Shown: positions 7,650-16,646, counted from the first letter of the stretch. The stretch is 64,000 bases of DNA from Sulfurisphaera javensis (GCF_041154675.1 NZ_AP031322.1:1240001-1304000); one strand, 5' to 3'. Numbers and translations: made by a program. Notes: generated by a model not told the origin, from the letters alone.

Positions 7650-9302
7650 ATGTCTTCTCAAGAGCCTCAAGAGCAAGTGTTAAAGCAAATAGCAGATAAT
7701 TCAGCTGGATATGAGTACGTGATACAATCGTATATTAGACAATACATTCAACTAGAAGAATTATACAAATATGCTTATTATACAAATTATTATTCATTAT
7801 TAGTTGAGGCTATAGCATCAAAACAATTATCAGAACAATATGCTTTACGATTAGAGGAAGAAGCAAAATGCTTAGTAACAGGAAATTATGATACATACAA
7901 TCAAAATAAGTTCTGGCTATACCCAGCAATAGCTATAGCTGAAAGCATAGCTTCAACAACAAACTCACTCATAGACATTATAAGACAAGGTATTATAGTA
8001 CAAGAGAAAGATTCAGATATACTATATTATATTGGAGGATGCTCAAAATATTGGAGATCTGGTAATATAATAGTATTCCAAGGAGGAAAACAATTCGGAA
8101 CAGCAGATAAACAAAGAGTAAAAGTTCACGGAGTAGGCAAACTCAAGGCTAACCAACTAGACATCTATTCCAATTCTATTACAGATGATTTAATGGAAAT
8201 ATGCATAATACCAATACTACCCCCTAAAGGTTTCAATTGGATAAACCCAACATACTACTCACTACCAAATGCAAACTATCAAGAATCAGTAAACGAAAAC
8301 GTACTTAAAATAGCTATAGCACAATTATTAACATACCAACCAGATATAATCTACTTAACACTTACGTATTCCAAGAACTTTTATTATACTAGTAATGGAC
8401 ATTATTACATTAGTCTTGGAATAATTAATTTCTTATCTTCAGTGAGTGGTGTTTTTCCTTATCCTTATCCAGCATATTATACTTCTGGTGTTGAGTATGC
8501 TGGAAACTATGATCCATCAATATTTTTAGGCAAGGTATATGTCTTAGCAGATTCAACAAAATCTTCACCATTCTACTCTAAAAAGGGAATATTATATCCA
8601 GAAAAATATAATGGACTAACATCTTCCTTATTCACTATTAATAAGGCTTCTATTGGTAGTCCTGTTTTTACTAGTACTTGGGCTGGTGGTACTTCTTGTA
8701 GTAGTTATGGTGTTGTTGGTTTGGTTTCTGGTATTGTGAACTATTGGGTTAAGATTGGGAATAGTGTGGTTTCTAAGGCTCAAGATAGTAGTATATTGGA
8801 AAGTGTTCCGGATGATTTTGATATTGGTTTATATATTTTGCCAGTTATTAGGCTTCCTACTGATTTTACGCGTCAAGGTATGTTAAAATTTGCTGCTGGT
8901 TTAAAGCAAGAGAAGGCTGTTGAGATAGGATTGGAGGTTATAAGTAAGGCTAAGAGGGCAATGAGTGAGTTAATTTCTGCTGGTATCTTATCTAGTATTG
9001 CGTTTGCAGCAGTTGTAGCAGTGGATGAGTGGGATGAGGTTAATCAAATAGTTCAAGATGCTAAACCTTATGTTGAAAAATTAAATAAGGTTTATAATGA
9101 AGTACTTTCTCAAGTGAACTCTTGTATAGAAGCACAACCAAATTTACCAAGGAATGCGAAAATAATGTATGAACAGCAAGCACAACAGTATTTAAACGGA
9201 TTAATGAATTATATGAATGCGAAAGCTGATGAAGATGAATTAATTGAACTATTAATATCTGAAATGGATAACTATCTTGAAAGTCAAGGAATAGAATGCT
9301 AA
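7650..9302 (+). CDS. Large protein of unknown function, only gene of the tRNA-Leu unit
   Basis: 550 residues; no confident family. Residues 1-115 are helical and Tyr/Gln-rich; 130-400 look beta-rich with many aromatic residues; 410-545 are helical (coiled-coil-like, one hydrophobic helix at about 437-458). A stretch NKASIGSPVF...YGVVGLVSG (331-361) resembles the last motif of trypsin-like folds, but the residue expected to be the nucleophile reads Ile and the other catalytic positions cannot be placed; this is a weak hint only. No signal peptide. A TATA-like TTTTTATG near 7617-7624 fits a nearly leaderless mRNA. Codon style changes sharply at about 8640, from A- and C-ending codons to T- and G-ending ones, which suggests a mosaic gene. 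Confidence 0.85.
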   Translation: MSSQEPQEQVLKQIADNSAGYEYVIQSYIRQYIQLEELYKYAYYTNYYSLLVEAIASKQLSEQYALRLEEEAKCLVTGNYDTYNQNKFWLYPAIAIAESIASTTNSLIDIIRQGIIVQEKDSDILYYIGGCSKYWRSGNIIVFQGGKQFGTADKQRVKVHGVGKLKANQLDIYSNSITDDLMEICIIPILPPKGFNWINPTYYSLPNANYQESVNENVLKIAIAQLLTYQPDIIYLTLTYSKNFYYTSNGHYYISLGIINFLSSVSGVFPYPYPAYYTSGVEYAGNYDPSIFLGKVYVLADSTKSSPFYSKKGILYPEKYNGLTSSLFTINKASIGSPVFTSTWAGGTSCSSYGVVGLVSGIVNYWVKIGNSVVSKAQDSSILESVPDDFDIGLYILPVIRLPTDFTRQGMLKFAAGLKQEKAVEIGLEVISKAKRAMSELISAGILSSIAFAAVVAVDEWDEVNQIVQDAKPYVEKLNKVYNEVLSQVNSCIEAQPNLPRNAKIMYEQQAQQYLNGLMNYMNAKADEDELIELLISEMDNYLESQGIEC

Positions 9303-9358
9303 TTTAAATAAGCAACATATTATCATTTTTCTTCTACATTTTGCTAGAGTTATTTAAC

Positions 9359-9379
9359 TCAAGTCCCACCCCCCGCATT
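9359..9379 (+). repeat. attR copy (21-bp repeat of tRNA-Leu 3' end)
   Basis: Exact copy of 7451-7471 without the rest of a tRNA. On the minus strand it forms the last codons and stop of the nucleotidyltransferase-like gene. Confidence 0.8.
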
Positions 9380-10099
9380 AGAATCTACCTTAAATTGACC
9401 AACTTCTTCTGGTTCTTCATACCATTTAACTTTTCTTCCAATCTTAGCTCTCATTTTCCACTTTAATGTTTTTGGTTCTTTTTCTATTCTTTCCTTTAAT
9501 GCTTTCAATTTTTCAGCAACATTTTGTGGAGGATTAAACTCATTTAATAATCTATCAATATTATCAGTTACGGTTGTATAAAATCCCCAGTCATCAGAAA
9601 GCAATTTAGAGATATAATTCATATCTATAGTTTTTTCATCATCATGATCCCCTAAGCTTAGATCAGTAAGGAGAGCGAAAACATCTTTTATATCATTTTC
9701 AGTTAATTTTACAATTTGTAATTTAGTTAAGAGAAGATCGGAAGGGGGAATAGTATAAGGCATTATGGTTAGCCTGTCTTTTAGGTCTATCTTATGGCAC
9801 ATCTCAAAAATGTCTAAAAAAACGTCTATCGTAGAATCTATTTGTGGGTCGTAAAACATTAATCTTCTATCGCCATGCAAAGCGTTAAAACGCTTATTCC
9901 CAATCATTCCAACGCTCTCTAAAACTTCGCTTATTTTCTTACTTTGGCTAGAAAGTCCAAAGAAATCTATATCTTTATATTTTCTTGCAAACATCTCACT
10001 ACCTTTTGGGGCGAGTATTGCTACTGCAGCACCCCCAATTAATCTCAGTATTATATTTTTATCTCTGGCTTTATCAATTATCTCTTTGCCTCTTTCCAA
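9359..10099 (-). CDS. Nucleotidyltransferase-like protein (MNT/AbiEii-type fold)
   Basis: 246 residues. RLIGGAAVAILAP followed by RKYKDIDFFGLSSQS is the G-G-x-A ... D-x-D arrangement of minimal nucleotidyltransferases; a further acidic position is in DSTIDVFLD. Such proteins adenylylate or otherwise modify nucleic acid or protein targets and often serve in toxin-antitoxin or abortive systems, but no HEPN or AbiEi partner is visible here. Only a weak TTG start at 10099 is available; the frame opens shortly upstream without an ATG, so the 5' end may be altered. The last codons (N-A-G-G-G-T and TGA) are supplied by the att repeat, so the natural C terminus may have been replaced by integration. 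Confidence 0.65.
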   Translation of the reverse strand: MERGKEIIDKARDKNIILRLIGGAAVAILAPKGSEMFARKYKDIDFFGLSSQSKKISEVLESVGMIGNKRFNALHGDRRLMFYDPQIDSTIDVFLDIFEMCHKIDLKDRLTIMPYTIPPSDLLLTKLQIVKLTENDIKDVFALLTDLSLGDHDDEKTIDMNYISKLLSDDWGFYTTVTDNIDRLLNEFNPPQNVAEKLKALKERIEKEPKTLKWKMRAKIGRKVKWYEEPEEVGQFKVDSNAGGGT

Positions 10100-10314
10100 T
10101 AGTTTTTCTTTAGTTATTGCTATTTCTTTTCACCACAAATAGGTTTATACATGAGGAGGATTTAAGTGTTATAGCAGAAATCTAAACAATTTTAAAGTAT
10201 CAATTTATTATGCTGAAAAGAATTTTGACTTTATGAAAAGTTCAATTTTATGTTTGACAAAAATAATTGCTTAATAAATTTCGTTTTCAATATCTATAAT
10301 GATGAAAGATTGTA

Positions 10315-10470
10315 TATAAGTGTGGCGATATAATTATAGAGAAATAGAATGGAAGTAATACGTCTATAAAAATGGTGATGTGAAGTAAACTTATATCGGT
10401 CCTTTAGATAAGATTGTCGAATTATATCACAAATTCAAAATGGAGGTTGAAGGTGGACATAGTCCTTCAA
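10315..10470 (+). pseudogene. int(N): Decayed SSV-type int(N)
   Basis: Conceptual translation across one frame change and in-frame stops gives YKCGDIIIEK, then YVYKNGDVK-stop-TYIGPLDKIVELYHKFKM. It lines up with YKYGD-II-RE ... YVY ... YVGPLDKVVKSY of the intact int(N) at 1934. It is a fossil of an SSV-type element that used tRNA-Glu. Confidence 0.85.
10447..10470. repeat. Hairpin at the int(N)-relic/tRNA-Glu-relic junction
   Basis: Arms TTGAAGG (10447-10453) and CCTTCAA (10464-10470), 10-base loop, ending right where the tRNA-like sequence begins. Confidence 0.6.
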
Positions 10471-10512
10471 TGCTGCGACCGAGATTTAATCCGGGCCACG
10501 AGCTCGAGAGGC
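10471..10512 (-). pseudogene. Decayed copy of the tRNA-Glu 3' half (relic att site)
   Basis: About 40 bases match the 3' half of the intact tRNA-Glu gene (11184 onward), from the discriminator through the anticodon arm, with scattered substitutions and one deletion. It directly follows the int(N) relic, as an old attachment site would. Confidence 0.8.
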
Positions 10513-10720
10513 TAGAAAATGTTTCAGAATAAACATGGAAATTAACGTAAAATGTTTCATGTTTCAAAGAAAATAGATTGAAAGTATAACAGAAACTTAG
10601 AATAAAATTTTATCACAATGTAATACTTGTTTATTTCAAATTTGCTTCCCAATAAGCTGAAACAAATAGTATGGAAAGCAACATAGTTAAGCTTATTTTA
10701 GTATAAGGAGAGAGAACTAA

Positions 10721-10792
10721 GGGGGTATGGGGTGGCCTCTGACCCTCTGTCTCAGTTGCCGGGTGCCGGGTAACTCATCATCCCCTACCCCC
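10721..10792 (+). ncRNA. Candidate GC-rich structured RNA
   Basis: A GC-rich island in AT-rich DNA. Arms GGGGGTATGGGG (10721-10732) and CCCCTACCCCC (10782-10792) can form an 11-bp stem with one bulge; inside, CCGG-GTG-CCGG forms a second hairpin flanked by GTT/AAC. A TATA-like CTTATTTTA (10692-10700) is placed about 26 bases upstream of the first arm, and the segment is followed by AT-rich DNA. GC islands in AT-rich hyperthermophiles often mark structured RNAs. Family not recognised. The minus strand shows ATGATGA and CTGA, but with spacing wrong for a C/D guide. Confidence 0.45.
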
Positions 10793-10970
10793 GTTTCTAA
10801 TTCAGAATTTTGAGGATTTAAACCTTTATGTTTTTATTTCTATTCTATTAATATCGCATTAGAAATAATATTGTAAAAAATATGAAAAGAAGGCCTTTAG
10901 GCTAGGATGAATGCTTACAAAGTTCAAAAAACGCTATCAAAAAATGATGTAGTATAAATACAGCAAACAT

Positions 10971-11015
10971 GGGAAGGGGTCTCTGCCTCCAGACTGCCCC
11001 TCAGATGAGACATTA
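10971..11015 (+). ncRNA. Second candidate structured RNA
   Basis: A strong TATA box (AGTATAAATA, 10951-10960) precedes a GC-rich segment in which GTCTC (10979-10983) can pair with GAGAC (11007-11011), and GTCT/AGAC gives a smaller alternative hairpin. It shares the pyrimidine-rich flavour of the segment at 10721-10792. No protein frame. Function unknown. Confidence 0.3.
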
Positions 11016-11183
11016 AACTTGAATTAATGAGGGAACCTTTGCTTTATGCGGAAAAATCAGATCAATTAGCATACTAAATCACTTTACTTATAAGAAAGTG
11101 AGGCTGTTCCAAAATAAGGATTGATGTTTCATTTACGGCTTTATAAAGAGAATGTAAAACCTTTCAATTTAATACAAAATTAG

Positions 11184-11273
<90 letters not shown>

Positions 11274-11330
11274 GTTATAATATAGTCTTCTTATCCTAAA
11301 AAATTTAAGCTTGAAGAAATGGAATTTATG

Positions 11331-11606
11331 TTAATAGCTGGATCCGCGACTTTTTTGGTTAAATATCCATGGTAATATGAAAAATATTATTGCAATTATT
11401 GTAAATATTATGCCAAATGTAAATAAATATGGTAATTGAGAAGAATTACCAGCTCCTATTATTATTGGAAATGGTCCAATAAATATTACTCCAGTAAACC
11501 CTCCACTTGTAGTAGTTTGTGATATAGGTATATTGCTAATCGAAGCTAAAGTTAAAATAATAATACCAAGAAAGAGTAATCCTATGCCAGCATAAACTAG
11601 TTTCAT
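11331..11606 (-). CDS. Small membrane protein, DUF131/TIGR00304 family
   Basis: 91 residues with two membrane helices (about 3-24 and 62-83) around a Gly-rich loop GGFTGVIFIGPFPIIIG, the hallmark of this archaeal family. N terminus MKLVYAGIGLLFLGII acts as the first membrane helix. The role of the family is unknown. It is monocistronic and divergent from tfb. Confidence 0.7.
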   Translation of the reverse strand: MKLVYAGIGLLFLGIIILTLASISNIPISQTTTSGGFTGVIFIGPFPIIIGAGNSSQLPYLFTFGIIFTIIAIIFFILPWIFNQKSRGSSY

Positions 11607-11676
11607 AATATCTTATTTGTAGTGTGACTTTTAACTTTTATTCGAATAAATTTCATTGAAACATATTTAGAGAAAA

Positions 11677-11685
11677 GTTTATATA
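11677..11685 (+). promoter_or_regulatory. TATA box of tfb
   Basis: GTTTATATA at 11677-11685 predicts a transcript start near 11707 and a 40-base leader with AGGTGG (11738-11743) ahead of the ATG at 11748. A leader with a Shine-Dalgarno site is unusual for a first gene in Sulfolobales. Confidence 0.55.
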
Positions 11686-11747
11686 CCAGTGAAGGGTAAA
11701 ATTTTTAATTGGGTTTTAAAACTTTATGCCCCCTTCTAGGTGGTTCT

Positions 11748-12674
11748 ATGTCAGAAACTAATAAATCTCAAGCTTCTGCAACTCCTTGTCCTCCTGATAA
11801 AATAGTTTTTGATGAGGAAAGAGGAGAATATATTTGTACAGAAACTGGTGAAGTAATAGAAGAGAGAGCTATTGATCAAGGGCCTGAATGGAGAGCTTTT
11901 ACACCAGAGGAAAAAGAGAAGAGGAGCAGAGTTGGTGGTCCTCTTAATCAAACTATACATGATATGGGTATATCTACTGTAATTGACTGGAAAGATAAAG
12001 ATGCTATGGGTAGGACTTTAGACCCTAAGAGAAGATTAGAGGTATTAAGATGGAGAAAGTGGCAAATTAGGGCTAGGATTCAATCTTCAATTGATAGAAA
12101 CTTAGCTCAAGCTATGAATGAATTAGAGAGAATAGGGAACTTATTAAACTTACCTAAAGCTGTAAAAGATGAAGCAGCTTTAATATATAGGAAGGCGGTG
12201 GAGAAGGGATTAGTGAGAGGAAGAAGCATTGAGAGTGTGGTTGCTGCTTCAATATATGCAGCATGTAGAAGGATGAAGATGGCTAGAACTTTAGATGAAA
12301 TTGCTCAATTTACTAAAGCTAATAGGAAAGAGGTCGCTAGATGTTATAGGTTAATATTGAGAGAACTTGATATAGAAGTACCAGTGAGTGATCCTAAGGA
12401 TTATGTAACTAGAATTGGTAGCCTATTAGGCTTAAGTGGAGCTACAATGAAGATGGCTATTGATATTATAGAAAAAGCTAAAAGTTCTGGTTTGACTGCT
12501 GGTAAAGACCCAGCTGGATTAGCTGCTGCTGCAATTTATATTGCTGCATTACTTAACGATGAAAGAAGGACTCAAAAAGAGATTGCACAAATTGCTGGTG
12601 TTACTGAAGTAACAGTTAGAAACAGATACAAGGAATTAACACAAGAATTAAAGATTCAAATTCCAAATCAATAA
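11748..12674 (+). CDS. tfb: Transcription initiation factor TFB
   Basis: 308 residues from the ATG at 11748, chosen over an upstream in-frame TTG because AGGTGG precedes it and the N terminus then matches known TFB1. The N-terminal ribbon ([22 protein letters not shown]) keeps only two of the usual four zinc cysteines, as in Sulfolobus TFB1. The B-reader stretch [12 protein letters not shown] follows, then two cyclin folds (about 110-200 and 205-300) with a C-terminal helix-turn-helix for BRE recognition ([23 protein letters not shown]). It recruits RNA polymerase to TBP-bound promoters. Confidence 0.96.
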   Translation: MSETNKSQASATPCPPDKIVFDEERGEYICTETGEVIEERAIDQGPEWRAFTPEEKEKRSRVGGPLNQTIHDMGISTVIDWKDKDAMGRTLDPKRRLEVLRWRKWQIRARIQSSIDRNLAQAMNELERIGNLLNLPKAVKDEAALIYRKAVEKGLVRGRSIESVVAASIYAACRRMKMARTLDEIAQFTKANRKEVARCYRLILRELDIEVPVSDPKDYVTRIGSLLGLSGATMKMAIDIIEKAKSSGLTAGKDPAGLAAAAIYIAALLNDERRTQKEIAQIAGVTEVTVRNRYKELTQELKIQIPNQ

Positions 12675-12713
12675 AAGTTTTGTCTTTATTTTTCTTTTTT
12701 CCTTTTCTTTTCA

Positions 12714-13016
12714 TTACTCTATTATTATTATATTAGATTCTGGATACCCCATTTTCATTAATAGTTCTTTTACTTTTTCTCTATGATCTCCTTGTAACTC
12801 TATTTTCCCATTTTTAACAGTGCCACCAGCAGCTAATTTTGATTTGAGTTCAGAAGCTATTTTCTTTAATTCCATGTCAGAACCAGATAAACCTTCTATT
12901 ATAGTTACTTCTTTTCCATATCTTCTTTTTTCTACCTTTATTTTTATGAATTGTTCTTCTTTATTTAGTTGTTCACATATTTCTGGTGGTAAACCTCCAC
13001 AAAGATTATCAGACAT
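12714..13016 (-). CDS. Translation initiation factor aIF1 (SUI1 family)
   Basis: 100 residues from the ATG at 13016; a TTG two codons earlier is less likely. The eIF1/SUI1 fold is shown by [23 protein letters not shown], then [24 protein letters not shown] and [15 protein letters not shown]. It binds the small ribosomal subunit near the P site and enforces start-codon selection. It is divergent from rpo12 and convergent with tfb. Confidence 0.93.
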   Translation of the reverse strand: MSDNLCGGLPPEICEQLNKEEQFIKIKVEKRRYGKEVTIIEGLSGSDMELKKIASELKSKLAAGGTVKNGKIELQGDHREKVKELLMKMGYPESNIIIIE

Positions 13017-13101
13017 TCTCAAAAATTCATATTGTATTAGGGATTTTTCAACTTTTCTGTTAACAGTTAGGTTTTTAACTATGTTGTTTTTATTGTGTTT
13101 T

Positions 13102-13248
13102 ATGGCAAGGTATAGATGTGGAAAGTGCTGGAAAGAATTTGATGATGAACAATTGAGAGCTTTACCGGGTGTTAGATGTCCATATTGTGGATATAAAATA
13201 ATTTATATGGTAAGGAAACCAACAATTAAGGTTGTTAAAGCGATCTAG
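13102..13248 (+). CDS. rpoP: RNA polymerase subunit Rpo12 (RpoP)
   Basis: 48 residues with a zinc ribbon: C6, C9 (RCGKC) and C26, C29 (RCPYCGYK). The line [10 protein letters not shown]...[12 protein letters not shown] is the Rpb12/RpoP signature. The 3' end overlaps the convergent agmatinase gene by 14 bases. Confidence 0.93.
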   Translation: MARYRCGKCWKEFDDEQLRALPGVRCPYCGYKIIYMVRKPTIKVVKAI

Positions 13249-14122
13249 CCTTATATATTTGTGCTGCTGTTTCTAGTATTATTCTTGCTGCTAAAACAGA
13301 AGTTATTCCAGTAGGGTCATATGGTGGAGAAACTTCTACTACATCAAATCCTATGACTCTTTTATCTATGACTAATGAGATTATATCTAAAACTGTAGAT
13401 GGATCTAATCCTTCTGGTTCTGGTGTAGCTACTCCAGGAGCGTATGAAGGATCTATTCCATCCATATCATATGTTATATAGATTTTTTCACATTCTCTGA
13501 AATTATTTACTATTTTTTGTGCTGTCTCTCTCACTCCCATTAACTTTATTTGATGTGGTGTTATGTATGCTATACCATTTCTGTTAGCATATTCTATTTC
13601 TTCTCTGGATATTGCTCTAGTCCCAATTTCCATTATTTTGATTCCTTGCTCCGATATCCGTCTCATTACACATGCGTGATCATATCTATAACCCATATAT
13701 TCTTCTCTTAGGTCGAGATGTGCATCTATGCTTAATACACAATCGGGTTTAATTCCTCTTGTAGTTCCTACAGTTATTGAATGTTCTCCACCTATACTAA
13801 TGACTATTTTTCCTTTTTCAGCAAAATAGCTTGTTACATCTGATATTCTTTTTATATTTTCTTCGACGTCTGAGGGGTGCATTACAACATCTCCAACATC
13901 GTTAAATCCTATTTCTCCCATATCAATTCCAGTCCTTATTGAATAAAATTCTATATATTGTGCATATTCTCTTATAGTTGAAGGTGCAAATCTAGACCCT
14001 GGTCTAAAACTACTTGTTATATCTAGTGGTAAACCTATTATTACAAATGGTGATGTAGGTTTATTGAAGCCTGCAAATAATCTGCTATTTTCATTCAAAT
14101 ATAATAATCTACTGTCTGACAT
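13235..14122 (-). CDS. speB: Agmatinase/arginase-family ureohydrolase
   Basis: 295 residues. All metal-binding motifs of the ureohydrolase fold are present: GGEHS (about 119-123), DAHLD (about 137-141), and [11 protein letters not shown] (about 220-230). Members split agmatine (or arginine, guanidinobutyrate) into an amine and urea with two Mn ions. Given the aminopropyltransferase gene at 6290, putrescine/spermidine formation from agmatine is the most likely pathway, but substrate cannot be read from sequence alone. Confidence 0.88.
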   Translation of the reverse strand: MSDSRLLYLNENSRLFAGFNKPTSPFVIIGLPLDITSSFRPGSRFAPSTIREYAQYIEFYSIRTGIDMGEIGFNDVGDVVMHPSDVEENIKRISDVTSYFAEKGKIVISIGGEHSITVGTTRGIKPDCVLSIDAHLDLREEYMGYRYDHACVMRRISEQGIKIMEIGTRAISREEIEYANRNGIAYITPHQIKLMGVRETAQKIVNNFRECEKIYITYDMDGIDPSYAPGVATPEPEGLDPSTVLDIISLVIDKRVIGFDVVEVSPPYDPTGITSVLAARIILETAAQIYKARSL

Positions 14123-14163
14123 GAGAGTAGAAATTTTTAATCTCGTTTATATGCTTATCTCGT

Positions 14164-15879
14164 ATGAGTGAGAAGTTAATAGAATTGGCAAAAAGAAGAG
14201 GAATCTTTTGGCCGTCTTATGAGATTTATGGTGGCGTGGCTGGACTTTACGATATAGGTCCTATAGGTGTTAGAATTAAAAACAAGATAGTTGAATTATG
14301 GAGAAAATTCTTTGTTTATGATAATTCTGATTTTGTAGTAGAAGTTGAAACGCCAGTTATAACGCCTTATAAAGTTTTAGAAGCCAGTGGACATGTTGAA
14401 AACTTTACTGATCCAATAGTAGAATGTACAAAATGCCATAAGATATATAGGGCTGATCACTTGATAGAGGAAATAGCTAAAATTAACGTTGAGGGTTTGT
14501 CTCCTTCAGAATTAGATAGAATAATTAGAGAAAAAGGCATTAAGTGTCCAGCCTGTGGTGGAGAGCTTAGTGAAGTAAGGCTATTTAACTTACTTTTTAG
14601 TACCAACATTGGTCCATATAGTGGAAATCAAGGGTTTTTAAGACCAGAGACAGCACAAGGTATGTTTACTTCATTTAAGAGGGTTTACGAAGCTTTTAGG
14701 CAGAAATTACCAATTGGTATTGCTCAAGTAGGGAGAGTTGCTAGAAATGAGATTTCACCTAGGCAAGGGTTAATACGAATGAGAGAATTTACGATAATGG
14801 AATTAGAGTTCTTCTTCGATCCAGAAAGCAATGTAAATCCGCCTTTAGAAAAGTTTGGAAATATGAAGTTAAATATTCTTAGGGGGGAGGATAAAGTAAA
14901 AGGGGAGAAGCCTAAAGAATATTCGATTCAAGAGTTACTTGAAGAAAAAATTGTTTTAAATCCATGGATGTTATACTGGATGGCTACAGCTACAAAATTT
15001 GTTTCTGCACTTGGAATAAATTCATATTACTTTGAGGAAAAATTACCTCATGAAAGGGCTCATTATTCTAAACAAACATTTGATCAAATTGCTGTAATAG
15101 GGGAGGAGAAGGTCGAAATATCTGGTCATGCCTATAGAACTGATTATGATTTAAGCAGGCACATGAAGTATAGTGGGCAAGATATGACAATATTTAAGAA
15201 ATATGAAAGTCCTAAAATTATAAAGAAGAAAGTGGTAGTAATAAATAAAGATAAACTTAATAAAGAAGATAAAGAGTTCGTAAAGAATCTTATGACTTTT
15301 ATAAATTCTAAGAGGCCAGAAGAAATAGAAGAACTTATTAATAAAGGAGAAAAAGTAGATGGTAAAAACATTGGAGATTATGTTAAGATATTAGAGAGGG
15401 AAGAAAAGGTCGTTGGTGAGAAGATTATACCTCATGTCGTGGAACCCTCCTTTGGCGTAGAGAGATGTTTATATTTAACTCTTCTTAATGCATATAGAGA
15501 AAAAGACAATAGAATTATATTATCTTTACCTAAATATATAGCACCTTACGAAGTAGCTGTCTTTCCTCTCTTAGAGAAAGAAGAGTTAATAAAGAAGGCC
15601 AAGGAAGTTTACGAAATTGTGAGAGAGAAGTTTGACGCAATTTTTGATGATTCTGGAAGTATTGGGAAAAGGTATGCAAGAGCTGATGAAATAGGTATTC
15701 CATATTCTATTACAATAGATCCTCAAACTTTAGCTGATAATACTATTACTATTAGGGATAGAGATAGTTGGCAACAAATAAGAGTTAGTATTAATGAGAT
15801 TATATCAGCATTAGATAGGTTATTCAAAGGTGAAGAGTTTAATAAGGTAGGTAAGCTAATTAATAATGAAAATGAGTAA
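14164..15879 (+). CDS. glyS: Glycyl-tRNA synthetase (alpha2, class II)
   Basis: 571 residues. Charges tRNA-Gly; a tRNA-Gly(CCC) gene lies at 59219. Class II motifs: motif 1 in the N-terminal region around [17 protein letters not shown], motif 2 [25 protein letters not shown] (longer stretch, about 188-212), motif 3 [14 protein letters not shown] (about 426-439). A zinc module [12 protein letters not shown]...CPACGG sits in the first third. The C-terminal anticodon-binding domain begins near residue 460 (PYEVAVFPL). An ATG start with a short leader; the end overlaps the next gene by 14 bases. Confidence 0.96.
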   Translation: MSEKLIELAKRRGIFWPSYEIYGGVAGLYDIGPIGVRIKNKIVELWRKFFVYDNSDFVVEVETPVITPYKVLEASGHVENFTDPIVECTKCHKIYRADHLIEEIAKINVEGLSPSELDRIIREKGIKCPACGGELSEVRLFNLLFSTNIGPYSGNQGFLRPETAQGMFTSFKRVYEAFRQKLPIGIAQVGRVARNEISPRQGLIRMREFTIMELEFFFDPESNVNPPLEKFGNMKLNILRGEDKVKGEKPKEYSIQELLEEKIVLNPWMLYWMATATKFVSALGINSYYFEEKLPHERAHYSKQTFDQIAVIGEEKVEISGHAYRTDYDLSRHMKYSGQDMTIFKKYESPKIIKKKVVVINKDKLNKEDKEFVKNLMTFINSKRPEEIEELINKGEKVDGKNIGDYVKILEREEKVVGEKIIPHVVEPSFGVERCLYLTLLNAYREKDNRIILSLPKYIAPYEVAVFPLLEKEELIKKAKEVYEIVREKFDAIFDDSGSIGKRYARADEIGIPYSITIDPQTLADNTITIRDRDSWQQIRVSINEIISALDRLFKGEEFNKVGKLINNENE

Positions 15880-16222
15880 GGAGGAAAAAGAAGAGGAAAA
15901 GAAAATTGATGTCAAATCTTTAGTAAATATCATACCACCAGCGTCATCACTAAAGAAAAGTAAAGCTCCTCCTAAAGAAAAAAGAGTGAAAATGAGGAAA
16001 AGGCCGGATGTAGATCAGGGCATTATTTTAATTTCTAACAAGTTGGCTAATGAGTTAGGAATAACTGAAGAGGTTGAAGTTTCTGTAAAAGGAAGAAGAG
16101 CAAAGTTTAAGGTTATAATTCAAGATGGTTTACCAGAGACTGAAATATATGGAAATGAGGCTGATATGATTAAACTTGGTCTTGAAGATAATAGTACTGT
16201 TAGTGTGAGGGCCTCTAAATGA
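15866..16222 (+). CDS. Conserved small protein with possible beta-barrel domain, unknown
   Basis: 118 residues (or 116 from the second ATG). A charged Lys/Glu-rich N-terminal 55 residues is followed by a compact domain: [34 protein letters not shown]...[20 protein letters not shown]. The pattern of 'LGI-x-E' and 'LGL-x-D' turns resembles the double-psi barrel seen in VAT/Cdc48 N domains and AbrB-like proteins; this is a by-eye impression. It is co-transcribed with glyS and overlaps the next gene by 4 bases (ATGA). Confidence 0.65.
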   Translation: MKMSKEEKEEEKKIDVKSLVNIIPPASSLKKSKAPPKEKRVKMRKRPDVDQGIILISNKLANELGITEEVEVSVKGRRAKFKVIIQDGLPETEIYGNEADMIKLGLEDNSTVSVRASK

Positions 16223-16617
16223 ATGAAAATGATATTGAGATAGGTAGAGTATTATTACAATTTGATCAAGTAATTGAAGAACATAATTCATACTTAGAAG
16301 AGCTAGAGAATTTAGTAGAATTGCCAGAAATAGAGACAGAGAGATTATCTAGGCTTTTAAGAAGAATGAGGAAAACTAGAAAACAGATATTAGGAGGGAT
16401 AAGTAGTATTGTCGAACATATCAAAAATTCTAATGATCCAAAACTAAAGGAAGAAGCTTTAGGAATTATGAACTATTTTTACGTCGTAGGAATTAATGAT
16501 GAGGAAAGAGCCTTAAGGAAAGTAATGGAGATTGAAATGAGTTTGAAGGAAGATATTGAAAAAGATATTGAAATGTTAGAAAAAATAAGGTCATTAGTAA
16601 TGCAATTTATTTATTAA
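16219..16617 (+). CDS. Helical protein of 132 residues, unknown function
   Basis: Almost wholly helical and charged, with heptad-like spacing (LEELENLVELPEIETERLSRLLRRMRKTR). No known motif. It overlaps the upstream gene by 4 bases and precedes a PhoU-like gene. The neighbouring helical protein suggests a complex of coiled-coil proteins, but nothing in the sequence identifies its partner. Confidence 0.6.
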   Translation: MNENDIEIGRVLLQFDQVIEEHNSYLEELENLVELPEIETERLSRLLRRMRKTRKQILGGISSIVEHIKNSNDPKLKEEALGIMNYFYVVGINDEERALRKVMEIEMSLKEDIEKDIEMLEKIRSLVMQFIY

Positions 16618-16623
16618 CCATTA

Positions 16624-16646
16624 CTCATCTTTCTAACATAGATGAG
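16624..16646. repeat. Inverted repeat over the start of the PhoU-like gene
   Basis: Arms CTCATCT (16624-16630) and AGATGAG (16640-16646), 9-base loop; the second arm contains the ATG at 16642. In mRNA this would hide the start codon. Confidence 0.4.

Larger units (their letters stand above)
7451..9379. mobile_element. 1.9-kb unit between direct repeats of the tRNA-Leu 3' end
   Basis: A 21-bp perfect repeat marks both ends: 7451-7471 (tRNA-Leu T arm, acceptor and two bases beyond) and 9359-9379. This is the attL/attR pattern left by site-specific integration into a tRNA gene. Between the copies is one large gene of 550 codons and about 180 bases of AT-rich leader. No integrase, replication gene or int(N) sequence is visible. 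It may be a deletion remnant, a satellite mobilised by another integrase, or a minimal novel element. Confidence 0.7.
10100..11183. other. Gene-poor stretch with integration relics and RNA candidates
   Basis: No open gene of convincing quality lies here. It holds a decayed int(N) with a decayed tRNA-Glu att copy (10315-10512), two GC-rich structured segments each preceded by a TATA box (10721-10792 and 10971-11015), and short direct repeats of AAAATGTTTCA around 10516 and 10551. I see nothing else. Confidence 0.6.

Noticed and set aside
7650-9302. Calling the 550-residue protein a trypsin-like protease
   Set aside because: Only one motif is suggestive, its nucleophile position reads Ile, and catalytic His and Asp cannot be placed with confidence.
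10737-10790. C/D-box sRNA on the minus strand of the GC-rich segment
   Set aside because: ATGATGA and CTGA are present, but the 19-base gap and missing second boxes do not fit a C/D guide.
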